Positions 17,455 to 26,699 of a DNA stretch of 54,399 bases are shown here, in pieces. The stretch's first letter is position 1. Each line of letters begins with the position of its first letter. The notes under the pieces were generated by a model. That model was not told the DNA's origin and did not search any database. It worked only from the letters and a program-made list of their open reading frames with translations. A program made the translations under genes and the position numbers. Origin of the DNA: Planctomycetaceae bacterium (lineage in GTDB: Bacteria > Planctomycetota > Planctomycetia > Pirellulales > UBA1268); contig SXWA01000023.1 of NCBI GenBank assembly GCA_005791575.1, positions 1 to 54,399 of the forward strand, in the 5' to 3' direction.

Positions 17455-19200
17455 TCAGCCCGCCGTCGCCAGCTCGTAGCAGACGATCTCTTCGGCATTA
17501 CGGACATACAGCCGGTCCCCGACCACCACCGGATGATTCCAGGTCTTGTCGCCGAGCGCCTCGATCTTCCCGAGCTCATCATGCTTCTCGGGAGTCGCGC
17601 GCAGCAGGACCAGCTCCCCTTTCTCGCTCACGACGACGATGAGCCCGGAATCGGCAAGCAGCAACGCCTGCCCCTTGGCGTAGCGCCCACCCTTCCACTT
17701 CCGCTTGCCATCCTCGAGGCCGATGCAGGCGAAAATCGCATTGTCGAATCCATAGACGTGGCCATCGTGGACGAGGATGTCGTTGAAGTCGGGCTTCATG
17801 TCGGTGGATGTCCAGAGCTCCTTCACCTGCAGCCCATCCCCGTCCGCGGAGAGCTCCACCAGTCGGGTGCCCGTGCCCATGCCCGCGGGGATGAGCAGCT
17901 TGTTGCCGTCGATCACCTGGGCCTGGCAGGCCCGGTACCCTTGGTGCACGAACCGGTAGTCATGGACACTCTTTCCGGTCGCCGGCTCCAGGAGATGCGC
18001 ACCGGAATTCGAGAGCAGGCAGAGATATCCCCGATCCAGGAGCGTGATCCTCTGCACCGAGCTGTATGACATCTCGCCAGCCGGGGCGGTCCAGGCGACC
18101 TGCCCGTCCTCGACGTTGAAGGCGATGATTCCCTTGTCCCCCTTGCCTCCTGCGTGGACGACGACAAAGCCGCTGTCGACGCACGGCGAGCAGGAAAAGC
18201 CCCACATCGGCGGCTCCGTCCTTCCCGATGCCGCCTTGAGATCGGCTCTCCACACGAGCGTGCCGTCGACCGCGTTCAATCGAACCAGGATTCCTTCGGC
18301 CCCGAGTGCGTAGATCGAGCCATCGGCAAGCGTCGGGGTGCCCCGCGGTCCGAGACCCCCGAGCGATTCGAAGAATCGTGACGGGGTCTCGAACGACCAG
18401 ATCGGTTGACCGGCCTTCGCGTCGTAGCAGGACACCGCCTCGTTCACGAGGCGTTGCTCCTGGGTGAAGAGCCGATCGGCGCCGACGGCCAACGAACTCC
18501 AAGCCGGCCCGATTCGCCTGCGCCAGATCTCTCGTGGGGGAGTGGCGCTCCAGTCGTCGCTGAAGCGCAGCCCGGTCTGTGCGCTGTTTCCCTGGGGTCC
18601 GCGGAAATGCGGCCACGGCGCCGAACCGAGGGCTGCAAGCAGTGCCTCGGTATCGACCTGCTCATCGACGGCGACTTTCCCGGCTTGGCGGATTTCCTCG
18701 TCCGCCAACTGCTCCGCGGTTTGCTTCCAGCGCCAGTCGAATCCGAACGAGAAATCGCCCCACACGCCGTCGGTGCGCACGAGCGCCGAATACCCGGTGG
18801 CCAGAAGGGCCAAGCCGAGGGCCAGCCACGTGCGCCGAATGGAAAGAGTACCACCGAAAAGAATCGTGCCGATCGCGAACGCCGCGATCGCCATCGGGAT
18901 CGTCAACACGATCGGCAGGGGGCCGCGCATCGACGGATGGCAGATCACCTGCTCGAACCCGACCACGACGGCGAGGCCTGCCACCCCGAGGACACGTTCG
19001 AACCATCGGGCACGGCTGGCCAGCACCCACCACGGCACGACCAACAAGCCGATCAGAAACGGACCGAAGGCGCTCGTCATCCAGATCATCGATGGCCCGT
19101 TGGGGACCAGCGACGGGATGAAGCGCATGAAGGCCATCAGGGGCACAAGAAGGATCGGGATCCAGATGCGGAGCGGGTGCCAGGTGCCTGCGCTTGCCAT
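17455..19200 (-). CDS. Membrane-anchored PQQ-type beta-propeller protein
   Basis: A 581-residue protein. The N-terminal 150 residues hold four to five helices (IWIPILLVPLMAFMRF, FGPFLIGLLVVPWWVLA, VLGVAGLAVVVGF and others). From about residue 190, PWPHFRGPQGNSAQTGL opens an outer-membrane/periplasmic PQQ-like propeller typical of planctomycetes, with repeated Trp-containing blades (DGTLVWRADLK, DGQVAWTAPAG). Free quinone binding is not certain for this subgroup; many are structural propellers. The ATG at 19200 is chosen because it opens the first membrane helix and has GGAAAG upstream; the longer frame runs back into repeat copies F1 and F2. Confidence 0.85.
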   Translation of the reverse strand: MASAGTWHPLRIWIPILLVPLMAFMRFIPSLVPNGPSMIWMTSAFGPFLIGLLVVPWWVLASRARWFERVLGVAGLAVVVGFEQVICHPSMRGPLPIVLTIPMAIAAFAIGTILFGGTLSIRRTWLALGLALLATGYSALVRTDGVWGDFSFGFDWRWKQTAEQLADEEIRQAGKVAVDEQVDTEALLAALGSAPWPHFRGPQGNSAQTGLRFSDDWSATPPREIWRRRIGPAWSSLAVGADRLFTQEQRLVNEAVSCYDAKAGQPIWSFETPSRFFESLGGLGPRGTPTLADGSIYALGAEGILVRLNAVDGTLVWRADLKAASGRTEPPMWGFSCSPCVDSGFVVVHAGGKGDKGIIAFNVEDGQVAWTAPAGEMSYSSVQRITLLDRGYLCLLSNSGAHLLEPATGKSVHDYRFVHQGYRACQAQVIDGNKLLIPAGMGTGTRLVELSADGDGLQVKELWTSTDMKPDFNDILVHDGHVYGFDNAIFACIGLEDGKRKWKGGRYAKGQALLLADSGLIVVVSEKGELVLLRATPEKHDELGKIEALGDKTWNHPVVVGDRLYVRNAEEIVCYELATAG

Positions 19201-19238
19201 GATCGGATGCCATTCTTTCCGGGGTTGGTTCAGCCGAC

Positions 19239-19312
19239 ACGCCCGTGGGACGGTTTTCACGGGAGCCGCGCTCGCGGCACCTCGGCCGTGGGGGGCCGCA
19301 GACTGCCGGCTC
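19239..19312 (+). repeat. Hairpin-array repeat, degenerate copy F1
   Basis: Partial forward copy with GCCCGTGG, then GGTTTTCACGGGAGC-CGC-GCTCGC and a diverged stem 4 (GGCACCTCGGCCGTGGGGGGCC). The first stem is missing. It sits just upstream of the leftward propeller gene. Confidence 0.65.
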
Positions 19313-19348
19313 ACGGACCGGCGGCTCCACCGCGGCCCCGGCGCTCGA

Positions 19349-19466
19349 CAGCCCGTGGCCGAAGTCCATCCCTGGCCTCTGGCCACTCGAAACGCTTTTT
19401 TCACGGGAGCTGCGCTCTCGGCACCTCATCCTTGACGTGCAGCCGGCTGTTTGGACTCAGCCTGGG
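19349..19466 (+). repeat. Hairpin-array repeat, copy F2
   Basis: Full-length forward copy with several uncompensated changes: stem 2 is broken (GAAACGCTTTTTTC), stem 3 ends GCTCTC, stem 4 is GCACCTCA/TGACGTGC and stem 5 is AGCCGGCTG/CAGCCTGG. It appears to be decaying. It lies between the leftward propeller gene and the rightward catabolic block. Confidence 0.85.
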
Positions 19467-19550
19467 AGTCGCGCCTGATAGATTACCAGACCATCAGATG
19501 CCCACTCAATCCTCACCCAGACCATTTCAGCACCGGGGAGCACGCTCGCC

Positions 19551-20507
19551 ATGCCGACGGTCGCCATCACTGATCACTCGTTCCCCGATCTTGAAATCGA
19601 ACAGACGATCCTGTCCGCCGCCGGATGCGAAGTGCAATGTGGAAACGACCGGCAGACTTCTGCCCTGAAATCGATCGTCGCTGACGCCGATGCGGTCATC
19701 ACGCAGTTCGCCCCGATCAACGCGGAAGTCATCGGAGCGATGCAGCGGGCGAAGGTCATCGTTCGCTACGGCATCGGGTACGACAACGTCGATGTGAAGG
19801 CGGCACGCGAGCGGGGCATTCCTGTCTGCAACATCCCGGACTACTGCATCGACGAGGTCGCCGATCACACGCTCGCGTTCATACTGGGCACCACACGACA
19901 AGTGGTTCCGAACACGCTGCACGTGCGCGACGGAAAATGGGGGCTGGCGACGCCGCTCGATCAATTGCGGACGCTGCGCGATCACACCGTGGGGATCGTC
20001 GGCTTCGGTCGCATTGGGAGTGAAGTCGCTGCGCGGCTGGCTCCGTTCAAGAGCCGCCGGCTGGTGTTCGACGCCTTCGTTTCTGCCGAAGTGGTGCGAA
20101 GTGCCGGCTGCGAGCCGGTGACGCTCGACGAGCTGCTCGCCGATTCCACCATCGTGACGCTGCACTGCCCTTCGACTCCCCAGACGAAAAAGCTGCTCAA
20201 CGCGGCTTCCATCGCGCGAATGAAGCCCGGCTCACTGGTTGTCAACCTGGCTCGCGGTGATCTCATCGACACGGCGGCCCTCGTCGCCGCGCTGCAATCC
20301 GGACATCTGGCCGGGGCGGCAATTGATGTCTGCGACCCAGAGCCAATACCGACCGACTGTCCGCTCCGCTCGCTTCCCAATGTGATCGTCGCTTCGCACA
20401 TCGCGTCGGCGAGTCCAAAGGCCGTGCGGACGTTGCGCGAATCAGCGGCCCAGATCGCCTCCTTGGCAGTGCGCGGCGAGCCGCTGCCGAACGTGGTGAA
20501 CACGTAA
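19551..20507 (+). CDS. D-isomer-specific 2-hydroxyacid dehydrogenase (CtBP-like)
   Basis: NAD-dependent dehydrogenase of 318 residues interconverting a 2-hydroxyacid and a 2-oxoacid. Seen: VGIVGFGRIGSEVA NAD-binding motif near residue 147; the substrate arginine in NLARGDLIDTAAL; the catalytic glutamate region DVCDPEP; and the catalytic histidine in VIVASHIASAS. YGIGYDNVDVKAARERGIPVCNIP fits the C-terminal-binding-protein-like subgroup. It is first in a rightward block that ends with an oxoacid dehydrogenase complex, so it may produce the 2-oxoacid. The exact substrate cannot be read. Confidence 0.9.
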   Translation: MPTVAITDHSFPDLEIEQTILSAAGCEVQCGNDRQTSALKSIVADADAVITQFAPINAEVIGAMQRAKVIVRYGIGYDNVDVKAARERGIPVCNIPDYCIDEVADHTLAFILGTTRQVVPNTLHVRDGKWGLATPLDQLRTLRDHTVGIVGFGRIGSEVAARLAPFKSRRLVFDAFVSAEVVRSAGCEPVTLDELLADSTIVTLHCPSTPQTKKLLNAASIARMKPGSLVVNLARGDLIDTAALVAALQSGHLAGAAIDVCDPEPIPTDCPLRSLPNVIVASHIASASPKAVRTLRESAAQIASLAVRGEPLPNVVNT

Positions 20508-20786
20508 GGTGGTGAACGAGGAGACCGGGCCGCCCGAGGCCGTCCAGGCGCGAATCGGCCAAGGGGAATGGCCTCCCTCCAAGCAATCCATCGCTGCTGA
20601 CTCGGGGTCTTCCGTGCCCAAGCCTTTGTTTCGCGGAGTCCCCATGCCGCGACAGGCAGTTCATTTCGCAGGTCTCTCCAAGTGGGTGAAGGGTTTCGCG
20701 CTTTCCGCAACCAAGGGACGGCGTGACGCCGAACTCGACGGCAGCGGCTCATTGACGACAGTGGTCATCAAAGGAGGAGACTCAGC

Positions 20787-22505
20787 ATGAGCGCAACGTT
20801 CCCTCGGCTGTCGGCATCTCGGCGGAATTGGGCCGTGCTGGTCGCCGTCGTCCTCGGGTCGAGTCACGCTGTCAGCGCGTGGAGTGAAGAGCCGCGTTTC
20901 ATCGACCATTCGCTGCTGATCGCCCCGGAGTATCCCTGTACATGGCCGAGTCACCCCTTCCCGCGCTTTGCCCTGATCCATCAGCGAACGATCGGGCCCG
21001 AGTCTGCCTATAACATCGACGCGCTGCTCATCGACGGCAACACGGGGACACAGCTCGATGTACCACCGCACTCGGTCGCCCGCCCGGAGCTGAAGCGGGA
21101 GAAGTCGGGGCCGCTCGGGCTGGCCTATACGGACACGATCGAACCGTGGCAATTCGGTGGCGAGGCCTGTGTGGTCGACGTCCGCGATCTCCTCGATCAG
21201 GCGCCCAAGGGTGTCAGCCCGTTGGTCAAGGCAGCGCATGTCGAACGGTTCGAGAAACAGCATCGACAGGTTCGCTTCGGTGACGTCGTCTTGTTTCGCA
21301 GCGGCTACTCGGACACATACTACCGACCGCTGCCCGAGGGGCGCCGCTTCATCGCGGACATTCTCGATCGCAAGGCACCCGGCTATCCCGATCCCGATCC
21401 GGAGTGCATGGAGCTGCTTGGGAAGCGTGGTGTGCTCACGCTCGGTACCGACAGCGCCAGCATGGGACCGCTGCCGGATCTTGCTGAACCCACCCACTAC
21501 GCGGGGCTGCGGTACGGCATGATCTGGACGGAGGGGGCGACGAATCTGGGGGCGTTGCCCCCGACCGGCTCGTTCTATTGCCTCCTCGGTCCGAAGCACA
21601 AAGATGGCCCTTACAGTGAAGGCCGCGCCTTTTCGATTGCCGGAGGCGACCTGCCGGTGCGGCTCATCAACGCCTGTCGCAACAAGCGCGCCGTCGATCT
21701 GTCGCCGACACTCGCGCCCCAACGGCCACTCACCCATCCGGGAAGCGACACCGGCGATCATCGCCAGGTCTACGTGAAGATCGACTTCCTGTACTCCGAG
21801 TATCTCGACATGTGGCATCACGGCCATCTCATGGATGCGATGGCCGGAACCCATCTGGTTCCTCCCAGTTTCGCCCTCCCGGCTGGTGAATCGCCCCGTC
21901 CCTACGCCCCTGAGATTCGTGGTTGGCTACAGGAGTACGAGGAGAAATATGGCCGACGCGGGACCAGTTCGCTGACAACCGAGCAGGTGCCTCTCGGCTG
22001 GACCTGCGGTGAGGCACGAGTCATCGATGTCCGGTCGCTCGTGGGATCGACCGAGTCGAGGAGCTGGCCTGCATCGCCCGAGATCACCGTGGCACACGTC
22101 GAGGCGTACGAACGCACGACAAACCCCTTGCGGCCCGGTGACGTCGTCATCTTCCGTACGGGACACAATGACCGACATCTTCTGCCGTCGATGAGCGATT
22201 CCGGAATGTGGATCGATCCGCTCCGCGGGAAGACCGAGGGCTGGCCGGCACCCGGTCCCGACGTGATCGTCTACCTCAAGGAAAAAGGGATTCGCTGCGT
22301 GGCGAGCGATGCGCCCGACCTCGGTGGCGTCGACCCACGGCGGGCGCTGATGACGTATTGGGCGCTCGGCAGCCGTGAGATGGTGGGCGTCGAGTTCCTG
22401 GTGAATGTCGACAAGATTCCGACGACGGGCGGCTACTTTCTCTTTGCCGCAGTCAAGGTCCGCGATTGTCATGGCGGCCCGGGCCGGGCCATCGTTTTGT
22501 ATTGA
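20787..22505 (+). CDS. Secreted cyclase-family hydrolase with two tandem domains
   Basis: A 572-residue exported protein of the cyclase / kynurenine-formamidase-like family. Seen: a signal peptide ending near SAWSEEP; a first domain with FIDHSLLIAPEYPCTWP, the metal-type motif GTQLDVPPHS and FGDVVLFRSGYSD; and a second domain with DFLYSEYLDMWHHGHLMDAMAGTHLVPPS and PGDVVIFRTGHND. Family members hydrolyse amides or cyclic substrates using a metal bound by the HxGTHxDxPxH motif. Both motifs here are diverged (GTQLDVPPH and GTHLVPPS), so both sites may be atypical. AAAGGAGGAG precedes the ATG. Followed by an importer gene, it may process a substrate outside the membrane before uptake. Confidence 0.82.
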   Translation: MSATFPRLSASRRNWAVLVAVVLGSSHAVSAWSEEPRFIDHSLLIAPEYPCTWPSHPFPRFALIHQRTIGPESAYNIDALLIDGNTGTQLDVPPHSVARPELKREKSGPLGLAYTDTIEPWQFGGEACVVDVRDLLDQAPKGVSPLVKAAHVERFEKQHRQVRFGDVVLFRSGYSDTYYRPLPEGRRFIADILDRKAPGYPDPDPECMELLGKRGVLTLGTDSASMGPLPDLAEPTHYAGLRYGMIWTEGATNLGALPPTGSFYCLLGPKHKDGPYSEGRAFSIAGGDLPVRLINACRNKRAVDLSPTLAPQRPLTHPGSDTGDHRQVYVKIDFLYSEYLDMWHHGHLMDAMAGTHLVPPSFALPAGESPRPYAPEIRGWLQEYEEKYGRRGTSSLTTEQVPLGWTCGEARVIDVRSLVGSTESRSWPASPEITVAHVEAYERTTNPLRPGDVVIFRTGHNDRHLLPSMSDSGMWIDPLRGKTEGWPAPGPDVIVYLKEKGIRCVASDAPDLGGVDPRRALMTYWALGSREMVGVEFLVNVDKIPTTGGYFLFAAVKVRDCHGGPGRAIVLY

Positions 22506-22574
22506 GCCTGTCTGTGGCCGGGTCGCCGATCGATTCGACCAGACGGTTGGTGACGCCCGAGATCAGAGATCCCC

Positions 22575-23867
22575 ATGAGCCAAGACCTCGAACAGTCGAC
22601 CTTGCGGAGCGTGGCCTGGAGGATCGTGCCCTTCATCTGCCTGTTGTATGTGCTGAACATTCTCGATCGCGCGAACGTCGGCTTCGCGCGGCTGGCCATG
22701 CAGGATGATCTGGGACTGACGAAGGCGATGTTCGATCTTGGCTACGGGATGTTCTATCTGGGCTACATCCTCTTCGAAGTGCCCAGCAATCTGCTGATGC
22801 GTCGCTACGGTGCGCGCACATGGATTGCCCGGATCATGATCACCTGGGGCCTGGCTTCGGCGGCCACCATGTTTGCCCGGGATGTCTGGACGTTCTATGG
22901 GTTGCGGATTCTGCTGGGTGTCGCCGAAGCGGGATTCTTTCCGGGAATCATCCTGTACCTCAGCGACTGGTTTCCGGATCGTCAGCGGGCTCGGATGACC
23001 GCCTTCTTCATGGTGGCGATTGGTCTGTCCAACGTGCTCGGTAATCCGCTGTCGGGCTGGATCATGGACCACTTCGACGGCGTCAACGGATTGCATGGCT
23101 GGCAATGGTTGTTCCTTCTCGAAGGACTGCCGACGGCCGTCGTGGGCATTGCCGTGCTGTTCTACCTGGACGACTCGCCACGCAGCGCTCGTTGGCTCTC
23201 CGACACGCAGCGCGATTGGCTGGTGGAGCACATGGCCGAGGAGGACCGAGTCCGCCGACGGCAGCATGGCCCGGACAAATGGCATGCGATGGTGCAGCCG
23301 CGCGTCTGGCTCCTGATCGCCATTTATTTCACCGTCGCGGTCGGTTCCAATGCCGGCGGCGCGTATTTCCCGACGCTGGTGAAGGAGCAGTACACGCAGA
23401 CGTCGAACTTCCAGATCGGATTGCTCACCGCACTGCCGCACCTGTGTGCGATCGTCGCCATGTCACTGGTCGGCATCAGCTCGGACCGGACAGGCGAGCG
23501 CCGATGGCACCTGGCCGGCTCGGCACTGACGGCGGCGATCGGCTGGAGCCTGGTGGCGTGGGGGCCGACGCCGTTGATCGCACTGGCCGGCTTGTGCGTG
23601 GCTCAGGCCGGCATGATGAGCATGCTGCCGGTCTTCTGGACGATTCCCAGCACCTTTCTTTCCGGAGCCGCAGCCGCAGGGGGAATCGCGCTGATCAATT
23701 CCGTTGCCAATATCGGTGGTTTTTTCGGAGCCAGCATCCTGGGGCAGCTGGGGTCATGGTCGATGGCAGGCATTCTGCTGGCTGGCGGCCTGTTGACGGC
23801 AGCGACGATCCGCAATCCCCTGCGTGGACGAGTGCGACTCGAAGAAGGGGCTTTCGATGAACGATGA
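22575..23867 (+). CDS. MFS transporter, anion:cation symporter (ACS) type
   Basis: Twelve-helix transporter of 430 residues. Seen: LNILDRANVGFARLAM at the first loop, FEVPSNLLMRRYGARTWIARI, LRILLGVAEAGFFPGIILYLSDWFP and QRARMTAFFM, the pattern of the ACS subfamily that imports organic anions such as tartrate, phthalate or glucarate by cation symport. The 3' end overlaps the SDR gene by 11 bases, placing it firmly in the catabolic operon. The substrate is unknown but is likely a carboxylated compound released by the upstream secreted hydrolase. Confidence 0.9.
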   Translation: MSQDLEQSTLRSVAWRIVPFICLLYVLNILDRANVGFARLAMQDDLGLTKAMFDLGYGMFYLGYILFEVPSNLLMRRYGARTWIARIMITWGLASAATMFARDVWTFYGLRILLGVAEAGFFPGIILYLSDWFPDRQRARMTAFFMVAIGLSNVLGNPLSGWIMDHFDGVNGLHGWQWLFLLEGLPTAVVGIAVLFYLDDSPRSARWLSDTQRDWLVEHMAEEDRVRRRQHGPDKWHAMVQPRVWLLIAIYFTVAVGSNAGGAYFPTLVKEQYTQTSNFQIGLLTALPHLCAIVAMSLVGISSDRTGERRWHLAGSALTAAIGWSLVAWGPTPLIALAGLCVAQAGMMSMLPVFWTIPSTFLSGAAAAGGIALINSVANIGGFFGASILGQLGSWSMAGILLAGGLLTAATIRNPLRGRVRLEEGAFDER

Positions 23868-24690
23868 CCTCTTTTCACTCGCCGGCCGGGTGGCAGTCGT
23901 CTCCGGCGCGGCACAGGGACTGGGACAAGCCACCGCGCTCGCGCTGGCCCGGTATGGCGCCGACCTCGTGCTCGTGGATCTCAATCGTGGCGGGGCGGAG
24001 GCGACGGGGGAGCGAATCCGCGGGATCGGTCGGAGAACGCTCGTCGCGGGCACGGATGTCTCCGACCCACTCGCCATTGCAGAGCTTTTCAGGCACGTCG
24101 ACACGGCATTCGGACGGATCGATTTCCTGGGGAACATCGCCGGCGACGGTCATCTCTCCAAACCCGAGGACCTGACGATCGCCGACTTGCACCGTGTCGT
24201 GCAGAACCTCGTCGTCGGACGGTTCGCGATGTGCCAGGAGGCGGGGAAGAGAATGCTGGCTCAGGGGCGCGGCTCGATCATGAATATCGGCTCACTCGCC
24301 AGCTCGACGGCACTGGGACGCGGGCATGTCGCCTACAGCATGGCGATGGGCGCGGTCCTGCAGATGACCCGCGAGCTGAGCACGGAATGGAGCTACCGAG
24401 GCGTGCGCGTGAACTGCGTCACCCCGGCGCAAGTCGTCAACCCGAGCCTCGAAGCCCGCATGGTCACCGATCCGACTCTGGAAGGCCGGTTCCTCAAGGG
24501 GATCCCGGCCGGGCGACTCGGCCAGCCGAATGACATCATGGGCCTCGCGGTGTTCCTGGCGTCTGACAGTTCGGAATGGATCACTGGCGCCATCATCCCT
24601 ATGGACGGCGGCAACATGGCCATGAACGCGGGTGGGACACCAGGTCATGAACAGCGTGCCGTCCAGTCGTTTCACGCGACGAGCAGGTAG
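23857..24690 (+). CDS. Short-chain dehydrogenase fold protein lacking the catalytic lysine
   Basis: A 277-residue SDR-family protein. The cofactor motif SGAAQGLGQA and NIAGD are present, and a C-terminal DGGNM end is typical of classical SDRs. The active site, however, reads Y160-S-M-A-M164, with methionine where YxxxK has lysine, and S146 is 14 rather than 13 residues before the tyrosine. It may be inactive as a dehydrogenase, act as a lyase/isomerase, or bind a cofactor only. The start at 23857 overlaps the MFS gene and has GAAGAAGGGG upstream. E1 follows after 6 bases. Confidence 0.88.
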   Translation: MNDDLFSLAGRVAVVSGAAQGLGQATALALARYGADLVLVDLNRGGAEATGERIRGIGRRTLVAGTDVSDPLAIAELFRHVDTAFGRIDFLGNIAGDGHLSKPEDLTIADLHRVVQNLVVGRFAMCQEAGKRMLAQGRGSIMNIGSLASSTALGRGHVAYSMAMGAVLQMTRELSTEWSYRGVRVNCVTPAQVVNPSLEARMVTDPTLEGRFLKGIPAGRLGQPNDIMGLAVFLASDSSEWITGAIIPMDGGNMAMNAGGTPGHEQRAVQSFHATSR

Positions 24691-24696
24691 GAAAGC

Positions 24697-26697
24697 ATGA
24701 ACCGGAACCAGCCCCTGTCTGACGAGCAGATCCGCGCCTTCTACCGGACGATGCAGACCATCCGCCAGACGGAGGAGGAACTCGCACGCTGTCACCAGCG
24801 CGGGCTGATCCACGGAGCCTGCCATACCTATGTCGGTCAGGAAGCGATTGCGACGGGCGTGTGTGCACATCTCACCAGCAATGATTGCGTCTTCAGCACG
24901 CATCGCGGTCATGGCCATGCCTTGGCGAAAGGGATGCCGCCCCGCGAGCTCATCGCCGAGTTGTTCGGCCGTGCGACAGGTTGTTCGCGCGGTCGCGGCG
25001 GCAGCATGCATCTCTTCGCACCAGAGATCGGCATGATGGGGACGAGCGGTATCGTCGGCCCCTGCATTCTCCAGGCCTGTGGCGGCGGATACAGCTCGAA
25101 GATCCTCGAGAACGGAACGGTCGGAGTTGCCTTCTTCGGGGATGGCGCCGTCAATAACGGTGCGTTCCACGAGGGGCTCAACATGGCCAGCATCTGGAAA
25201 CTGCCGGTGCTGTTCATCTGCGAGAACAATCAATACGCCACGGAGGTGCCGTTCTCCTATTCCAGCGGGATCCCCGATGTCGGTCGGCGGGGGGCGAACT
25301 ACGGAATCCCCGGTTGCGAGGTGGACGGCAACGATGTCGTCGAAGTGCATCGAGTGCTCGGTGAAGCGATCGACCGCGCTCGCCAGGGCGGCGGTCCGAC
25401 ACTGATCGAATGCAAGACCTATCGCACGCGTCCCCATGCCGAGGGCATGGGCGACTTCACCTATCGCACGCGTGAAGAGGTTGCCGACTGGAAGGAGAAA
25501 TGTCCCATCGCGCGGCTGCGCACCACGTATCCCGATCTGGTCACCGACTTCGATCGGATCGATCACGAGGTGGCGACGCTCGTGAGGGAGTCGCGCGATT
25601 TCGCCGAAGCAAGCCCCGTCCCCGATTCATCCACCGCGACTGCCTCCGTCTACTCCATCCCCCCAGCGTCTCCCCCGCCCCCGCCCCCGCCCCCGACTGC
25701 CGATCGCCCGTTGCCCGTCGGTCGCACCATCTCCTTCGTCGCCGCCACGCGTGAAGCGCTCGACCGGGCAATGGCCGCCGACCCGACGATCTTCGTGATG
25801 GGGCAGGGGATCGGTGTCCGCGGCGGCAATTTCACCACCACGCTCGGCCTGCACGCCAAGTACGGAGCGGAGCGGCTGTGTGACGTGCCGATCTGTGAGC
25901 GCGGGGTCGTCGGTCTTGCGTGCGGGGCGGCCATGTCCGGGACTCGGCCCGTCGTCGACTTCATGTTCATCGACTTCATCAATGATTCGTTCGGCGAGCT
26001 CGTCAACCAGATCGCCAAGATGCAGTTCATGAGCAGCGGACGGCTCAAGATGCCGCTCCTGCTGCGAGGCTGCGGAGGCGTCGGTCATTCGGCTGCCACA
26101 CATCATTCGGGCATGTATCACTCGATCTATTCGCACATTCCGGGATTACGGGTCGTGATTCCGTCGAATCCCTTTGATGCCAAGGGGCTCATGGCCCACG
26201 CATTGCGCAGCGACGATCCGGTCTTGTTTCTCGAACATCGCGAGCTGATGCAGAGCAAGGGTGCCGTCCCCGAAGGCCATTATGAGATTCCGTTTGGCCA
26301 GGCGCGTGTCGTCGTCACCGGTGGCGACGTCACGATTGTCGCACTGTCGTTCATGGTGACACACGCCCTCTCGGCCGCAGAGCAGCTTTCGTCCGAGGGC
26401 ATCTCGGTGGAGATCGTCGATCCCCGCACCGTGTCGCCGTTGGACGTGAACAGCATCTTGCGGTCGGTCGCCAAGACGGGACGTCTGTTGGTCGTGGACG
26501 AGGCGTTCGGCCCCTGTGGTTTCGCTTCGGAGATCGCCGCACAGGTCGCCGACGCAGGCTTCAATGACCTGGACGCGCCAATCAAACGCTTGCACGGGGC
26601 ATTCGCGCCGACTCCCTATGCCCCGGCGCTCGAAGAAGTGGTCGTGCCGAACGTCGCGCGGATCGTCCAGGCTGTCCGTGCCTTGTTGGAGGAATAG
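24697..26697 (+). CDS. 2-oxoacid (acetoin-type) dehydrogenase E1, alpha and beta fused
   Basis: Thiamine-diphosphate enzyme of 666 residues combining both E1 subunits. The alpha half (1-305) has the GDGAVNNGAFHEGLN cofactor motif at 148-162 and STHRGHGHALAKG. A linker at about 305-340 contains a run of prolines (PPASPPPPPPPP). The beta half (342-666) starts TISFVAATREAL and contains FIDFINDSFGELVNQIAK and GGVGHSAATHHSGMY. In most bacteria these are two proteins. It decarboxylates a 2-oxoacid, or cleaves acetoin, and passes the acyl group to the lipoyl E2 encoded 2 bases downstream. AGGAAAG precedes the ATG. Confidence 0.93.
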   Translation: MNRNQPLSDEQIRAFYRTMQTIRQTEEELARCHQRGLIHGACHTYVGQEAIATGVCAHLTSNDCVFSTHRGHGHALAKGMPPRELIAELFGRATGCSRGRGGSMHLFAPEIGMMGTSGIVGPCILQACGGGYSSKILENGTVGVAFFGDGAVNNGAFHEGLNMASIWKLPVLFICENNQYATEVPFSYSSGIPDVGRRGANYGIPGCEVDGNDVVEVHRVLGEAIDRARQGGGPTLIECKTYRTRPHAEGMGDFTYRTREEVADWKEKCPIARLRTTYPDLVTDFDRIDHEVATLVRESRDFAEASPVPDSSTATASVYSIPPASPPPPPPPPTADRPLPVGRTISFVAATREALDRAMAADPTIFVMGQGIGVRGGNFTTTLGLHAKYGAERLCDVPICERGVVGLACGAAMSGTRPVVDFMFIDFINDSFGELVNQIAKMQFMSSGRLKMPLLLRGCGGVGHSAATHHSGMYHSIYSHIPGLRVVIPSNPFDAKGLMAHALRSDDPVLFLEHRELMQSKGAVPEGHYEIPFGQARVVVTGGDVTIVALSFMVTHALSAAEQLSSEGISVEIVDPRTVSPLDVNSILRSVAKTGRLLVVDEAFGPCGFASEIAAQVADAGFNDLDAPIKRLHGAFAPTPYAPALEEVVVPNVARIVQAVRALLEE

Positions 26698-26699
26698 AG

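Noticed and set aside
20509-20790. Open frame of about 93 codons between the hydroxyacid dehydrogenase and the cyclase-family gene
   Set aside because: No ribosome binding site, low-complexity composition and no recognisable motif; the gap is better read as leader sequence with the strong AAAGGAGGAG site for the next gene.
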